Shown piece by piece: positions 9,238-17,572 of a DNA stretch of 64,000 nt. The stretch lies in the NCBI GenBank assembly GCA_016926755.1, contig JAFGNZ010000081.1, positions 1 through 64,000 of the forward strand, given 5' to 3'. The position numbers and the translations under genes are program-made. Source of the DNA: Myxococcaceae bacterium. GTDB lineage: Bacteria; Myxococcota; Myxococcia; Myxococcales; Myxococcaceae. The notes below the pieces were generated by a model. It was not told the DNA's origin. It ran no database searches and saw only the letters and a list, made by a program, of their open reading frames with translations. Numbering within the stretch: position 1 is the first letter of the stretch; each line of letters starts with the position of its first letter.

Positions 9238-10395
9238 CTAGCGGGAGCCTCCGGCCGCTCCCCCACCGCCATCCGTGGCGGGCCGGGAGTTCGTGACAGG
9301 GGCGGGGGCCGGCTTGGGCGTCACCGGCGCCCCGTCTCGCAGCAGCTGCAGCGAGGAGACGGCCACCCGATCCCCCTCGTTCAGGCCCTTCTCCACCACG
9401 TAGGCCAGCTCTCCCAGGGGCCCGAGGGTGATGGGGCGCCGCTCCACCACCGTCTTGCCCTCCTTCTCCTGCAGCACGAAGGCGAAGGGCTGGCCGCTCT
9501 GGCGCACCACCGCGAGCGCCGGCAGCTGCAGGGCGCGGCGGGTGGAGTAGATCAGGCGGGCGCGCACCAGCTCGTTGGGGCGCAGGCCCCCGGTGTTGCG
9601 GAAGGCGGCCTTGAGCTCCACCAGCTGGGTGCGCGGATCGGCCTGCGGGGCGACGAAGAAGACGGTGCTCGTGAGCAGCACCTTGCCCTGGGCGTCCAGC
9701 AGCTCGAGGGGGGTGTTCGGCTGCAGCGCGCGGGCGCGCGTGGAGGGCACCGCCACGCTCACCTCGAGCACGTCCGCCTGGGCCACGCTGGTCAGCGCCG
9801 TGGTGGCGCCCACGTAGTCGCCCACGCGCACCACCACGTCACCCACCGTGCCGGCGAAGGGGGCGCGCACCACGTAGTACTGGAGCTGGACCTGGCGCTG
9901 GGACACCTGGGCGGAGGCGGCCCGCGTCGCGGCCTCGGCCGTGTCCGCCTGCGCGCGGGCGCGCTCCAGCTCCTGCGCGCTCACCAGCCCCTCCTTGTAG
10001 AGGGCCTCGGTGCGCTCGCGCGTCTGCCGCGCCAGCTCGAGGCTCGCCTCGGCGGAGCTGCGCTGGGCCTGGGCGCTCTCGAGCGCGGCGGACTCCTGGC
10101 GCGCATCCACCTCCAGCAGCGGCGCCCCTTCCTCCACCTGCTGGCCGGGCGTGACGTGGATGCGGCGCACGTAGCCGGCCACCTGCGGCAGCACGTTGAC
10201 GCTCTGGCGGGAGATCAGGTTGCCCAGATACTCCCCCGTGTCGCGCGTCTCGGTGGGCGCGAGCGTCAGCACGGTCACCTCGCGAGGCGGCGGCGGGGCC
10301 TTCGCCTGCGGCTGGCCGCTGCAGCCCGCTCCACTCACCAGGGCCAGTCCCCACAGTCCTGCCACCAGCGCCTTCAGGGGGCGCACCCGTCTCAC
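9238..10395 (-). CDS. RND efflux periplasmic adaptor (membrane fusion protein)
   Basis: An adaptor of 385 residues. It opens with a hydrophobic signal and a possible lipobox ending GAGC, as in AcrA-type lipoproteins. A lipoyl/hairpin region follows, with the V-x-P-Q-V-A-G-Y-V motif, a long coiled-coil hairpin rich in Ala, Glu and Arg (about residues 95-170), and beta-barrel sections containing PFAGTVG. The frame is open upstream to 10746, but that part is the outer-membrane factor gene read in another frame. I place the start at GTG 10395, where GTGA overlaps the TGA stop of the preceding gene, implying translational coupling. The protein would bridge the pump (6073-9219) and the outer-membrane channel. 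Confidence 0.9.
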   Translation of the reverse strand: MRRVRPLKALVAGLWGLALVSGAGCSGQPQAKAPPPPREVTVLTLAPTETRDTGEYLGNLISRQSVNVLPQVAGYVRRIHVTPGQQVEEGAPLLEVDARQESAALESAQAQRSSAEASLELARQTRERTEALYKEGLVSAQELERARAQADTAEAATRAASAQVSQRQVQLQYYVVRAPFAGTVGDVVVRVGDYVGATTALTSVAQADVLEVSVAVPSTRARALQPNTPLELLDAQGKVLLTSTVFFVAPQADPRTQLVELKAAFRNTGGLRPNELVRARLIYSTRRALQLPALAVVRQSGQPFAFVLQEKEGKTVVERRPITLGPLGELAYVVEKGLNEGDRVAVSSLQLLRDGAPVTPKPAPAPVTNSRPATDGGGGAAGGSR

Positions 10396-11792
10396 CAGTC
10401 GCACCGGGCCTCCGTCAAGAATGCGTCCAGGCGTGCCTGGACCTGCTCGAACTCGCGCAGCGCCAGGGCCAGCTCCGCCTGACGCAGGTTCGCCGCGCTC
10501 TGCACCAGCTCCAGGCTGTTGGCGCGGCCAATCTCGAAGGAGCGGCGGGTGAGCTGATCGGTCTGCTCGGCCAGCGCGCGCCCCTCGGCGGCCGTCTTCA
10601 CCAGCGCCTCGGCCACCTCCACGCCGCGCCGGGTGCGCGCCACCTCCAGCGCCACCTCGCGCCGGGAGCGCTCCAGCGCCGCGGCGGCCTGCTGCTCCAC
10701 GCCGGCGCGCTCGCGCACCAGGCCCTGGCGCAGGCCGCCCTCCCACAGGGGCACCGACAGCACCGCGGAGATGCTCCAGGTGGACACCCGCCCGGGGCCG
10801 GGCTCCGTGGTGAGGGCGAAGAGGTTGCTGCTGACGCCCACGGTGGGCAGGTAGCCGGCGGAGGCCTGGCGGCGGCTGTCTCGGGCGGACTCGAGCTGGG
10901 CGCGCGCGGCCAGCAGGTCCGGCCGCTCCCCCACGCTCTGGAGCGGCGCGCAGCTCGCCTGCGTCTGCGCCACCAGCCCCTGGAGCTGGAAGCCCGGGCT
11001 GACGCCCACCGCGTGCTCGAAGCCCAGGGCCAGGCCGAGCGCCTCACGGGCCCGGCGCAGCTGCTCGTCCCCGGAGATGAGGGCCTGGCGAGCCACCGCC
11101 ACGTCCTGGCGCGTGCGGGCCAGATCCAGCTGGGTGCCCGCGCCCAGCTCGAGCGTGCGCTGGGCGAGCGCGGCGCGCTCGAGCGCCTGGCGCAGGCCGA
11201 CCCGGTTGAGCTCGGCGGCGCGCTCGGCGGCCACCACGGCCACCAGCGCCCGAGAGAGCCCCAGGGTGAGCCGGCGCCGCACGTCCTGCACGCTCGCCTC
11301 GGCGCCGCGCTGGCCCGCCTCGGCCGAGGACAGGCCTCGCCATGCGCCCACGTCCACCACGGACTGCGACAGCGACACCGAGGCCGTCCCGAGCGGCGCG
11401 GTGGGCTGGCGTCCATTCCCGGAGCCCTGCCCGCCGCCAAGGGGCGTGCCGGTGCCCGGCGTCACCGGCGTGTCCGGGTTGAGGAGATCGTAGCCGACGC
11501 CCGCGGAGGCGCGCACGTTGGGCAGGAGGGCGGCCAAGGCCTGACGCCAACGGCCCTCGGCGCGATCGATCCCCGCCTGGGCGCTCTGCAGATCGGTGGA
11601 GCGCTCCCGCAGCAGGGCCAGGGCCTCCTCCCAGCTCTCCACCTGCCGGGGCGCGCGAGGGGCGGGGGCGAGCATCGCGTCCTCCACCTTGGGCTGGAAG
11701 GGCGTCGGCGGAGGCAGGGCGGTGGGGGTGTCCTGGGCGGCCAGGGCCGTGGTGGCGATGAGGCCGAGCAGGGGCGCGAAGCGGAGGGGCAT
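10392..11792 (-). CDS. TolC-type outer-membrane efflux protein
   Basis: The product has 466 residues with a cleavable signal peptide (ending near ALAAQ) and two OEP repeats typical of outer-membrane channel proteins, long Ala/Arg/Leu/Glu-rich helices separated by strand segments. The first repeat includes W-E-E-A-L-A-L-L-R-E-R and V-S-L-S-Q-S-V-V-D; the second includes RPDLLAARAQLESAR. The open frame extends far upstream, but ATG 11792 gives a proper signal peptide and leaves space for regulation. It is the first gene of the efflux operon and is divergent from marR. It probably forms the trans-periplasmic exit duct for the RND pump. Confidence 0.92.
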   Translation of the reverse strand: MPLRFAPLLGLIATTALAAQDTPTALPPPTPFQPKVEDAMLAPAPRAPRQVESWEEALALLRERSTDLQSAQAGIDRAEGRWRQALAALLPNVRASAGVGYDLLNPDTPVTPGTGTPLGGGQGSGNGRQPTAPLGTASVSLSQSVVDVGAWRGLSSAEAGQRGAEASVQDVRRRLTLGLSRALVAVVAAERAAELNRVGLRQALERAALAQRTLELGAGTQLDLARTRQDVAVARQALISGDEQLRRAREALGLALGFEHAVGVSPGFQLQGLVAQTQASCAPLQSVGERPDLLAARAQLESARDSRRQASAGYLPTVGVSSNLFALTTEPGPGRVSTWSISAVLSVPLWEGGLRQGLVRERAGVEQQAAAALERSRREVALEVARTRRGVEVAEALVKTAAEGRALAEQTDQLTRRSFEIGRANSLELVQSAANLRQAELALALREFEQVQARLDAFLTEARCDW

Positions 11793-11872
11793 GGAGCAGA
11801 GGCGGGAAGAGGAGGCTGCGCCAACGGAGCTGCCCGGCACTCGCCCTGGAGCGGCGGTCTCTACCGGTGCAG

Positions 11873-11902
11873 TTGACAATAGTTGCAAAGTGCAACCATT
11901 AA
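11873..11902 (+). promoter_or_regulatory. marR promoter with an operator-like inverted repeat in the spacer
   Basis: A perfect TTGACA (11873-11878) is followed 18 bases later by CATTAA (11897-11902), about 8 bases ahead of the marR start. The spacer contains the perfect inverted repeat GTTGCA-AAG-TGCAAC (11882-11896). MarR-family proteins bind such palindromes and repress both their own gene and the divergent target, so this is the best candidate site for autoregulation and for control of the efflux operon. The match is seen directly; the binding is inferred. Confidence 0.65.
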
Positions 11903-11910
11903 TACGTTCA

Positions 11911-12363
11911 ATGACCCTCGTGGAGCAACTGGCATCTGTGCGTCGCGCGCTGCACCGGGTGCTGTCGCGCCGGCTGAGCAGGCGGACGGACAGGCCGTTC
12001 ACGCAGATGTTGGCGCTCAAGGTCATCTCCCGCGGGGAGGTGCGGAGCCAGGCGGCGCTCGCGGAGCGGCTGCTGGTGGATGCGCCCGCGGTGAGCCGGA
12101 TGGTGGAGCGGCTGGCGGAGGAGGGGCTGCTGAAGCGCTGTGCGGGGGAGGATCGCCGCTGCGTGCGCCTGGAGGTGACGCCGGCGGGCCGGGCGCAGGC
12201 GGCGGTCTTCGAGGAAGAGGGCCAGTGGCTGGAGGGGGAGCTGCGCAAGCACCTGACGGCGCAGGAGGTGAAGATGCTGCGCCAGCTCCTGGAGAAGGTG
12301 CAGGAGGGGCTGCGGCGGGCCGAGGAGTCCTCCGTGCCCGCCGAGGAGGAGCGGGCGGAGTAG
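11911..12363 (+). CDS. MarR family transcriptional regulator
   Basis: A winged-helix repressor of 150 residues, the normal MarR size. The recognition region reads V-R-S-Q-A-A-L-A-E-R-L-L-V-D-A-P-A-V-S-R-M-V-E-R-L, followed by the wing D-R-R-C-V-R-L and the T-P-A-G-R motif at the helix 5 junction, all characteristic of the family. The frame is open upstream of ATG 11911, but that part overlaps the divergent outer-membrane factor gene and the promoter. It probably senses a phenolic or toxic ligand and derepresses the divergent RND operon. Confidence 0.92.
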   Translation: MTLVEQLASVRRALHRVLSRRLSRRTDRPFTQMLALKVISRGEVRSQAALAERLLVDAPAVSRMVERLAEEGLLKRCAGEDRRCVRLEVTPAGRAQAAVFEEEGQWLEGELRKHLTAQEVKMLRQLLEKVQEGLRRAEESSVPAEEERAE

Positions 12364-12375
12364 GGCGGCCGCGGC

Positions 12376-14034
12376 TCAGCGCAGGCGCAGGCCGTGGATC
12401 CAGTTGCCGCGGGTGGCCAGCACGGCCATGTCGCCGAAGATGGCGGGGGAGGCCTCGATGAGGCCCTCGAGCCGGAGGGCGTGCAGCTCCTCGCCGGTGC
12501 GTGCATCCAGCAGGTGCACCGTGCCGAGGAGATCTCCCTGGAGGATGAAGGTGTGGCCCTGCTCGTCCTTGCAGGCGGTGGGCGAGGACCAGGCGTAGCT
12601 GTCCAGGGGCTTGCGCCAGAGCTCGGCGCCGGTGGCCTTGTCGAGCGCGACCATGAGGCCCTCCTTGAAGCCGGGGCAGCGCGAGAGGGTGAAGACGACG
12701 CGGTCGCCGATGTCGCCCGTGCCGACCAGGGGGGTGGCGAAGACGCCGGCGTCCACCTTCTTCGGCGCGCGGGCGCCCTCGCAGGGGTAGGGGCGCTCCC
12801 AGAGGACGCGCCCGGTGAGGCCGTCCAGCTTGCGCAGCCACGTGTTGCCGCGGGGGCCCGTCTTGTCCACCTCGGTGCCGGTGTAGAGGACGGGCTGGCC
12901 GCCTTCGAGCTCCACGGGGATGCTGGCGTCGGTGTCATCACCCACGTCGAAGGTCCACACGGGCTTGAAGGTGCGCAGATCCAACGCCTGCAGGGTGCCG
13001 CCGTTGTCGGCGAAGAAGGCCAGGTTGCCCACGGCGGAGAAGGAGTTCTCGATGCCGTAGGAGGCGCTGTCCTCGGGGGTGTAGCGGTAGCGCAGCACCT
13101 CGGGGCGGACCTCGAGGGTGAGCTTGATGGAGTCGAAGTTGGTGTTGAGGCGCAGGGCGTAGAACAGGCCGTTCTCGCCGCCCAGCAGGTAGCTGTCGGT
13201 GGCGCGGTTGAGCAGGCCGGAGCTGTCGAAGGCGCCCCACCGGCGCGGCGAGGCCTTGTCCTTGCCGGCCAGGAAGAAGACCTCGCGCTGGGAGATGAGG
13301 TTGTAGACGCGCAGGCCGATGGGCCTCTTCTGGGGGATGCCCTGGCCGACGAAGAGGAGGGGGTAGGCGCGGGGATCGAGCGAGACGCTGCCCTTGATGG
13401 GGTTGCCGGTGGCGATGGGGGGCCGGGTGGCGCGGCCGGTGCGCAGATCCAGGAAGTGCACGGAGCCATCGAGCGAGCCCTGGATCACCTCGACGAGGCC
13501 CTTCTCGAAGCGGCGGCGGCCGAGGCTGCGCATGGAGTGGCGGATGACGTCGGGCCACTGGACGATGACGGGCTGGCCGGTCCACCCGGCGCCGCCGCCC
13601 CAGGGAGGAGGGCTGCGGCCGGTAGTGGCGGTCCAGACGCGCTCCAGCTTCCGCTCGCGCATGGGGCAGGTGCCCCAGGCTCCACCGGTGCGGGTCGGTC
13701 CCCCGCGGAAGGTGAAGACGCCGGGAGCCTCGGAGTAGCGCTCGGGGAAGATCTGCGCCAGCCGCGAAGGTGGCGCCTCCAGCTCCTGGCCCTTGAGCGT
13801 GAGGTGGTAGCTGGCGAGCTGGGTGTCGTTGGGCGCGACCTCGAAGATGCGGGGCGTGGGCGATGGAGGCCGGGCAGGCGCTGGGGCGACAGGCGCTGGG
13901 ACAGGGGAGGGCGCTGGTGCCGCGACCACGGGGGGCGCGGGAGCCGGGGGCGGCGTGCGACAGGAGAGACAGGCCACGAGCGTGAAGAGGGCGACCGGAG
14001 CCCTCCGGCGCCTCCCGCTCCGCGCACCTTCCAC
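12376..14034 (-). CDS. BamB-like PQQ beta-propeller lipoprotein
   Basis: The product of 552 residues has a lipoprotein signal (cysteines in VACLSC), a Pro/Ala-rich linker and a long beta-propeller region. Repeated blades read like W-x-D-G-x-V-x-A-L-D-x-T-G: for example G-S-V-H-F-L-D-L-R-T-G, G-T-L-Q-A-L-D-L-R-T-F, G-T-V-H-L-L-D-A-R-T-G-E-E. PQQ-like propellers without catalytic residues often act as binding scaffolds, as in BamB of the outer-membrane assembly complex, though this one is longer than BamB. I chose GTG 14034 (GAGG 10 bases upstream) rather than the ATG at 14157, which lies inside the patatin gene. It is the last gene of a five-gene minus-strand string. Confidence 0.75.
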   Translation of the reverse strand: MEGARSGRRRRAPVALFTLVACLSCRTPPPAPAPPVVAAPAPSPVPAPVAPAPARPPSPTPRIFEVAPNDTQLASYHLTLKGQELEAPPSRLAQIFPERYSEAPGVFTFRGGPTRTGGAWGTCPMRERKLERVWTATTGRSPPPWGGGAGWTGQPVIVQWPDVIRHSMRSLGRRRFEKGLVEVIQGSLDGSVHFLDLRTGRATRPPIATGNPIKGSVSLDPRAYPLLFVGQGIPQKRPIGLRVYNLISQREVFFLAGKDKASPRRWGAFDSSGLLNRATDSYLLGGENGLFYALRLNTNFDSIKLTLEVRPEVLRYRYTPEDSASYGIENSFSAVGNLAFFADNGGTLQALDLRTFKPVWTFDVGDDTDASIPVELEGGQPVLYTGTEVDKTGPRGNTWLRKLDGLTGRVLWERPYPCEGARAPKKVDAGVFATPLVGTGDIGDRVVFTLSRCPGFKEGLMVALDKATGAELWRKPLDSYAWSSPTACKDEQGHTFILQGDLLGTVHLLDARTGEELHALRLEGLIEASPAIFGDMAVLATRGNWIHGLRLR

Positions 14035-14077
14035 GCCCGCTGCCACCTCTCGGCCTCCGCTGTGTCCTGGAGTGGGC

Positions 14078-15079
14078 TCAGCTTCCGGTCGCGCCCTGGG
14101 CCGCCGTGGCGGGCTGCGTGTTCCGCTTGAGCCACTCGGAGGTGGCGAGGACGCCATTGTCCACCAGCTTCTGCTTCAGCGCGTCCGAGAGCGCGAAGTC
14201 GGTGGTGGAGACGTTGGCGTTGTCGATGAAGACGGTCCGCTGCATGGAGTCCGGGTCCAGGCGGAGCTGGTTGGCGGCGTCGAGCATGAAGGAGAACAGG
14301 GCCTTCACGTAGCTCTCGAGGCCGGTGATGGGCACCTCGGGCGGGGTGCCATACCGCTCCAGGTGCTCGATCTGGGCCTTGGTGCCGAGGCTGAAGCCCA
14401 GCGTCTCCTGGCAGATCCCCACTTCCGGAGGAACAGGTGGCTTGCCGATGACGGGCTGCCGCATCAGGCCGTCGAAGAGATCGATGGGGTAGTTCCACGA
14501 GATGCCGCCATCCACGTAGATGTTCCCATTGAAGCGGAAGGCCTCGAAGAAGAGCGGGATGCTCATGGACATGCGCACCGCCTTCCACAGAGGCACATCG
14601 GGCTGGGTGTGCGCGCAGAAGACCTCAGGCGTCTGGCGGGAGAGGTTCGTCGTGACGACATGGAGCTCGCGGAAGCGCTCAGGCTCCTTCTGGGCGAGCA
14701 CGCAGAGCTGGCCGAAGGTGAGGTCCGGCTGGGCCTGACCGGTGGAGCGCGCGGTGAGGTTGCCGATCTGCTGACGGCACCACTGCTCGAACTCGTCACC
14801 CTTGTAGATGCCGAAGTCCTTGACGAGCCGCACCGTGTCGCCAATGAACCCGCCCTTGCCGTCCATGAAGGAGGCGAAGTCCGTGCTGCCGAGGATGGCG
14901 TTCATCTCGTCCGCGGTGGCGCCCACGGCCACGAGCGCGGCGGTGATGGCGCCCGCGGAGGTACCCGCGACGTTCCTCACGGAGCGCAGCAGGTCCTGGG
15001 CCTGGAGCACCCGGAGGGCGCCCACGTAGGCGATGCCTTTGACGCCTCCACCCTGAAAGACGAGGTTCTTGATGGCCAT
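14078..15079 (-). CDS. Patatin-like phospholipase
   Basis: A lipid acyl hydrolase of 333 residues with the complete patatin apparatus: oxyanion loop GGGVKG (10-15), nucleophile elbow GTSAG (Ser41) and catalytic DGG (Asp190). There is no signal peptide, so it should act in the cytoplasm or be delivered by a route not visible here. Family members cleave phospholipid acyl chains; in bacteria they serve in lipid turnover, virulence or as membrane-damaging effectors. It sits between the ParB-fold gene (41 bases upstream) and the BamB-like gene (43 bases downstream) and is probably cotranscribed with them. Confidence 0.92.
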   Translation of the reverse strand: MAIKNLVFQGGGVKGIAYVGALRVLQAQDLLRSVRNVAGTSAGAITAALVAVGATADEMNAILGSTDFASFMDGKGGFIGDTVRLVKDFGIYKGDEFEQWCRQQIGNLTARSTGQAQPDLTFGQLCVLAQKEPERFRELHVVTTNLSRQTPEVFCAHTQPDVPLWKAVRMSMSIPLFFEAFRFNGNIYVDGGISWNYPIDLFDGLMRQPVIGKPPVPPEVGICQETLGFSLGTKAQIEHLERYGTPPEVPITGLESYVKALFSFMLDAANQLRLDPDSMQRTVFIDNANVSTTDFALSDALKQKLVDNGVLATSEWLKRNTQPATAAQGATGS

Positions 15080-15120
15080 GCGGCGAGTCTAGCGCAGGTG
15101 CGCGCCCAAGGCCCGCTCGG

Positions 15121-16113
15121 CTACTCCTCGTCGGGTTCGGCCGCGCCGCCACCGCCCATGCGGGTGATGTCGTCCTTGTTCACCTTGTCCACGTTGAACT
15201 TCTGGACGCTGGCCAGCATCCTGGCCACGGTGGGATCGAACTCCACGGGGCTGTCGTCCTTCTTGAAGCGCAGGAAGTTGACGCGGGCCACGACGAAGTT
15301 CTTGAGGTAGGGGCTCTGGAGGCCCTTGTCCTTGAGCGCCGTCACCACGCGCACCACGGCGTCATCCAGCTCCAGCAGCTTGTCCGCGCGCGCCTCGCGC
15401 ACCTTGAGCGCCTCGGCCATGGGGAGCTCCAGGAAGCGCTCGGCGCGCTTGACGAACGGGTGGTACGCGCCGGCCGAGAAGCGTGGGCGCTTCTCGTAGG
15501 CGGCGCCCAGCGTGATGAAGGAGGGCTCCTCGAAGAGGTTGGCGAAGTCCGCCTCGCGCCCGGCCCGCGCGCCGGTCAGCCCGCGGTGCATCCGGATGAC
15601 CTCGAGCGAGCGCTCCTTGAGGTTGTGGGCCTTCTCCGTGTTGAGCGCGAGGATCTGGTAGGCCACATCCTCCTCAGGCAGCACGAGCGCCATGATGGAT
15701 TTGGCGCCCAGCAGCTTCGAGGCGTTCAGGCGGTGGTTCCCGTTGGGGGTCCAGTACACGCCGTCCTTGCGGACGGCGATCACCGGATCCAGGAAGCGAT
15801 CCAAGCGTTCCATGGCGTTGGCCAGCCGCTTCACGTGCGGCTCGGAGAGATCCCGCTGGTAGGGGGTGGGCTCGACCTTGTCGATGGGCAGCACCGCGAA
15901 CACGACCGTGTGGGCTCCGAGCGGATCCCGGTACACGGAGAGCACCTGCCCACCGTCGGCCTGGATGCCCTGGATGAGCTCCGTGGGCGGAGTGGCCGCC
16001 TCACTGGCCACCTCAGCGGCGCTGAGGCCTCGCGAGCGCGGCTCCGCCTTCTTGCGGCGCGGCTTGCGTGGTGTGGTGCTACGGGCCTTCGTACCTGCCT
16101 TCTTCGCTGCCAT
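15121..16113 (-). CDS. ParB-fold (ParB/Spo0J N-terminal-like) protein
   Basis: The product of 330 residues has a Lys/Arg-rich N-terminal tail (about 1-30), then a ParB-like fold. The segment V-E-P-T-P-Y-Q-R-D-L-S resembles ParB box I, and N-G-N-H-R-L-N-A-S-K-L-L-G resembles the box II GERR region with N/H in place of E/R. The C-terminal part is helical with no recognised DNA-binding domain. It could be a CTP-binding switch, a ParB-type nuclease or a DNA-associated regulator; it is not the chromosomal partition ParB, since no parA or parS is near. ATG 16113 is preceded by AAGGGG, which decides against the longer frame starting at 16209. Confidence 0.75.
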   Translation of the reverse strand: MAAKKAGTKARSTTPRKPRRKKAEPRSRGLSAAEVASEAATPPTELIQGIQADGGQVLSVYRDPLGAHTVVFAVLPIDKVEPTPYQRDLSEPHVKRLANAMERLDRFLDPVIAVRKDGVYWTPNGNHRLNASKLLGAKSIMALVLPEEDVAYQILALNTEKAHNLKERSLEVIRMHRGLTGARAGREADFANLFEEPSFITLGAAYEKRPRFSAGAYHPFVKRAERFLELPMAEALKVREARADKLLELDDAVVRVVTALKDKGLQSPYLKNFVVARVNFLRFKKDDSPVEFDPTVARMLASVQKFNVDKVNKDDITRMGGGGAAEPDEE

Positions 16114-16211
16114 ACATCCCCTTCGAGGAGCAGAGTCAACGAGCCCGAAACCTACCAGATTGGCTCCCAGGCGTCCCACCTGAAGGGGAGACTGCCCGGT
16201 CTGAGACACGG

Positions 16212-17561
16212 TCAGTCGCCGGAGATGGTGAGCTGCTTGAAGCGGATCGTCGGCGCGCCCGCCGAGCCGCGGAACTGTAGATCGCTGCCGATCCCGTCCA
16301 CGTCCTGGAGCATCTGCAGGAGGTTGCCGGCCACCGTCACCTCCTGCACCGGGTACGCCAGCTCGCCGTTCTCGATCCAGAGGCCGTTGGCGCCTCGCGA
16401 GTACTCGCCCGTCACCGGGTCCGCCCCGCTGCCCAGCATGGAGGTGACGTAGAAGCCGCTCTTCACCTCGCGGATCAGCTCCTCCGGCGTGCGCGTGCCC
16501 GGCTCCAGGTACAGGTTGTTCGTCCCGATGAACGGCAGCGAGTTGTACCCGCGCGCCGCGTTGCCCGTCGTCCGCGCCTTCGCCTTGCGCGCCGTGAAGG
16601 AGTCATACAGGTAGCTGCGCAGCACCCCCTTCTCCAGGATGGGCGTGCGCCGCGTGGCCACGCCCTCTCCGTCGAAGGGCGAGGTGCCCAGGCCCCGCTT
16701 CAGCAGGCCGTCGTCCACCACCGTCACCGACTCGGGCGCCAGCCGCTTGCCCAGCTTGCCCACGAAGATGCTCGACTTCTTGTAGATCTCGTTCCCGTCC
16801 GCCGCCCCCGCCACGTCCCCCACGAACGAAGAGGCGACGAGCGGATCGAGGATCACCGGCACCTGCTGGCTCTTCACCCGCCGAGCCCCCAGCATCCGCA
16901 CCGTCCGCCGCGCCGCCTCGCGCCCCACCTCCTCCGGCGAGTCCAGATCCCCCAGGAAGCGCTTGTAGTCCACCCAGTAGGCCGTCTGGAGCTGAGCACC
17001 CTCGGAGGCCACCGGCGCGGCGACCAGGTACACGTACGTGCCCGCGTAGCCCCCCGACAGGCCCTCGCTGGAGGCCACGTACACCTCGGCGACGTAGTCC
17101 CCCGCGGCCACGGTCTTGAACGTGGTGATGCGCGGATCCACCGCCTTGCCTGCCTTCTCGAGCTCCAGCGCGGCCTTGATCTTCCAATCTCCGGCCAGCC
17201 CCGCCACCGCCGGATCGTACAGCTCCCCCGTGTCGCTCGGCTTGCCCAGCTCCGCCGCCGTGGGCAGCCCGTTGAGCTTGTTCGGCGCCGCCGTCTGCGC
17301 CAGCTGCAGCGCCCGGTCCACGAAGCTGTCCAGCGAGGCCGGCTCGAAGTCCGAGGTGTAGGCGAAGCCCAGCCGGCGATCCTTCGTGATGACCCGCACC
17401 CCCACGCCCTTGCTCGTGGACTCGGTGAGGCTCTCGATCTCCCCATCCCTCACGTGGCAGGAGCTTTGCCGCCCCACCTCGAGGAACGCCTCCGCCTGCA
17501 GGGCGCCCTTCCTCTTGGCGCGCTGGACGATCTTCTTCGCGAGCTGCTCGTAGCTGTTCAC
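16212..17561 (-). CDS. TldE/PmbA family metalloprotease partner
   Basis: A protein of 449 residues of the PmbA/TldE (U62) family, close to the 450 residues of E. coli PmbA. It has the common TldD/PmbA fold, with an N-terminal G-V-G-V-R-V motif (shared with TldD) and the C-terminal R-G-A-N-G-L-W-I-E-N-G-E motif, but no HExxxH zinc site, as expected for the non-catalytic partner. With TldD it forms a protease that in E. coli processes microcin B17 and degrades CcdA. The start is GTG 17561, with GGGAG 5-6 bases upstream, 11 bases after the tldD stop. The two are clearly an operon. Confidence 0.93.
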   Translation of the reverse strand: MNSYEQLAKKIVQRAKRKGALQAEAFLEVGRQSSCHVRDGEIESLTESTSKGVGVRVITKDRRLGFAYTSDFEPASLDSFVDRALQLAQTAAPNKLNGLPTAAELGKPSDTGELYDPAVAGLAGDWKIKAALELEKAGKAVDPRITTFKTVAAGDYVAEVYVASSEGLSGGYAGTYVYLVAAPVASEGAQLQTAYWVDYKRFLGDLDSPEEVGREAARRTVRMLGARRVKSQQVPVILDPLVASSFVGDVAGAADGNEIYKKSSIFVGKLGKRLAPESVTVVDDGLLKRGLGTSPFDGEGVATRRTPILEKGVLRSYLYDSFTARKAKARTTGNAARGYNSLPFIGTNNLYLEPGTRTPEELIREVKSGFYVTSMLGSGADPVTGEYSRGANGLWIENGELAYPVQEVTVAGNLLQMLQDVDGIGSDLQFRGSAGAPTIRFKQLTISGD

Positions 17562-17572
17562 GCTTTGCTCCC

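Noticed and set aside
8134-10482. Plus-strand open frame of about 780 codons across the efflux genes
   Set aside because: Antisense to the RND pump and adaptor, both confirmed by signature residues; the translated product is low-complexity.
11793-13469. N-terminal extension of the TolC-type gene to 13469
   Set aside because: It would cover marR and most of the BamB-like gene in a different frame and lacks a signal peptide; ATG 11792 gives a proper one.
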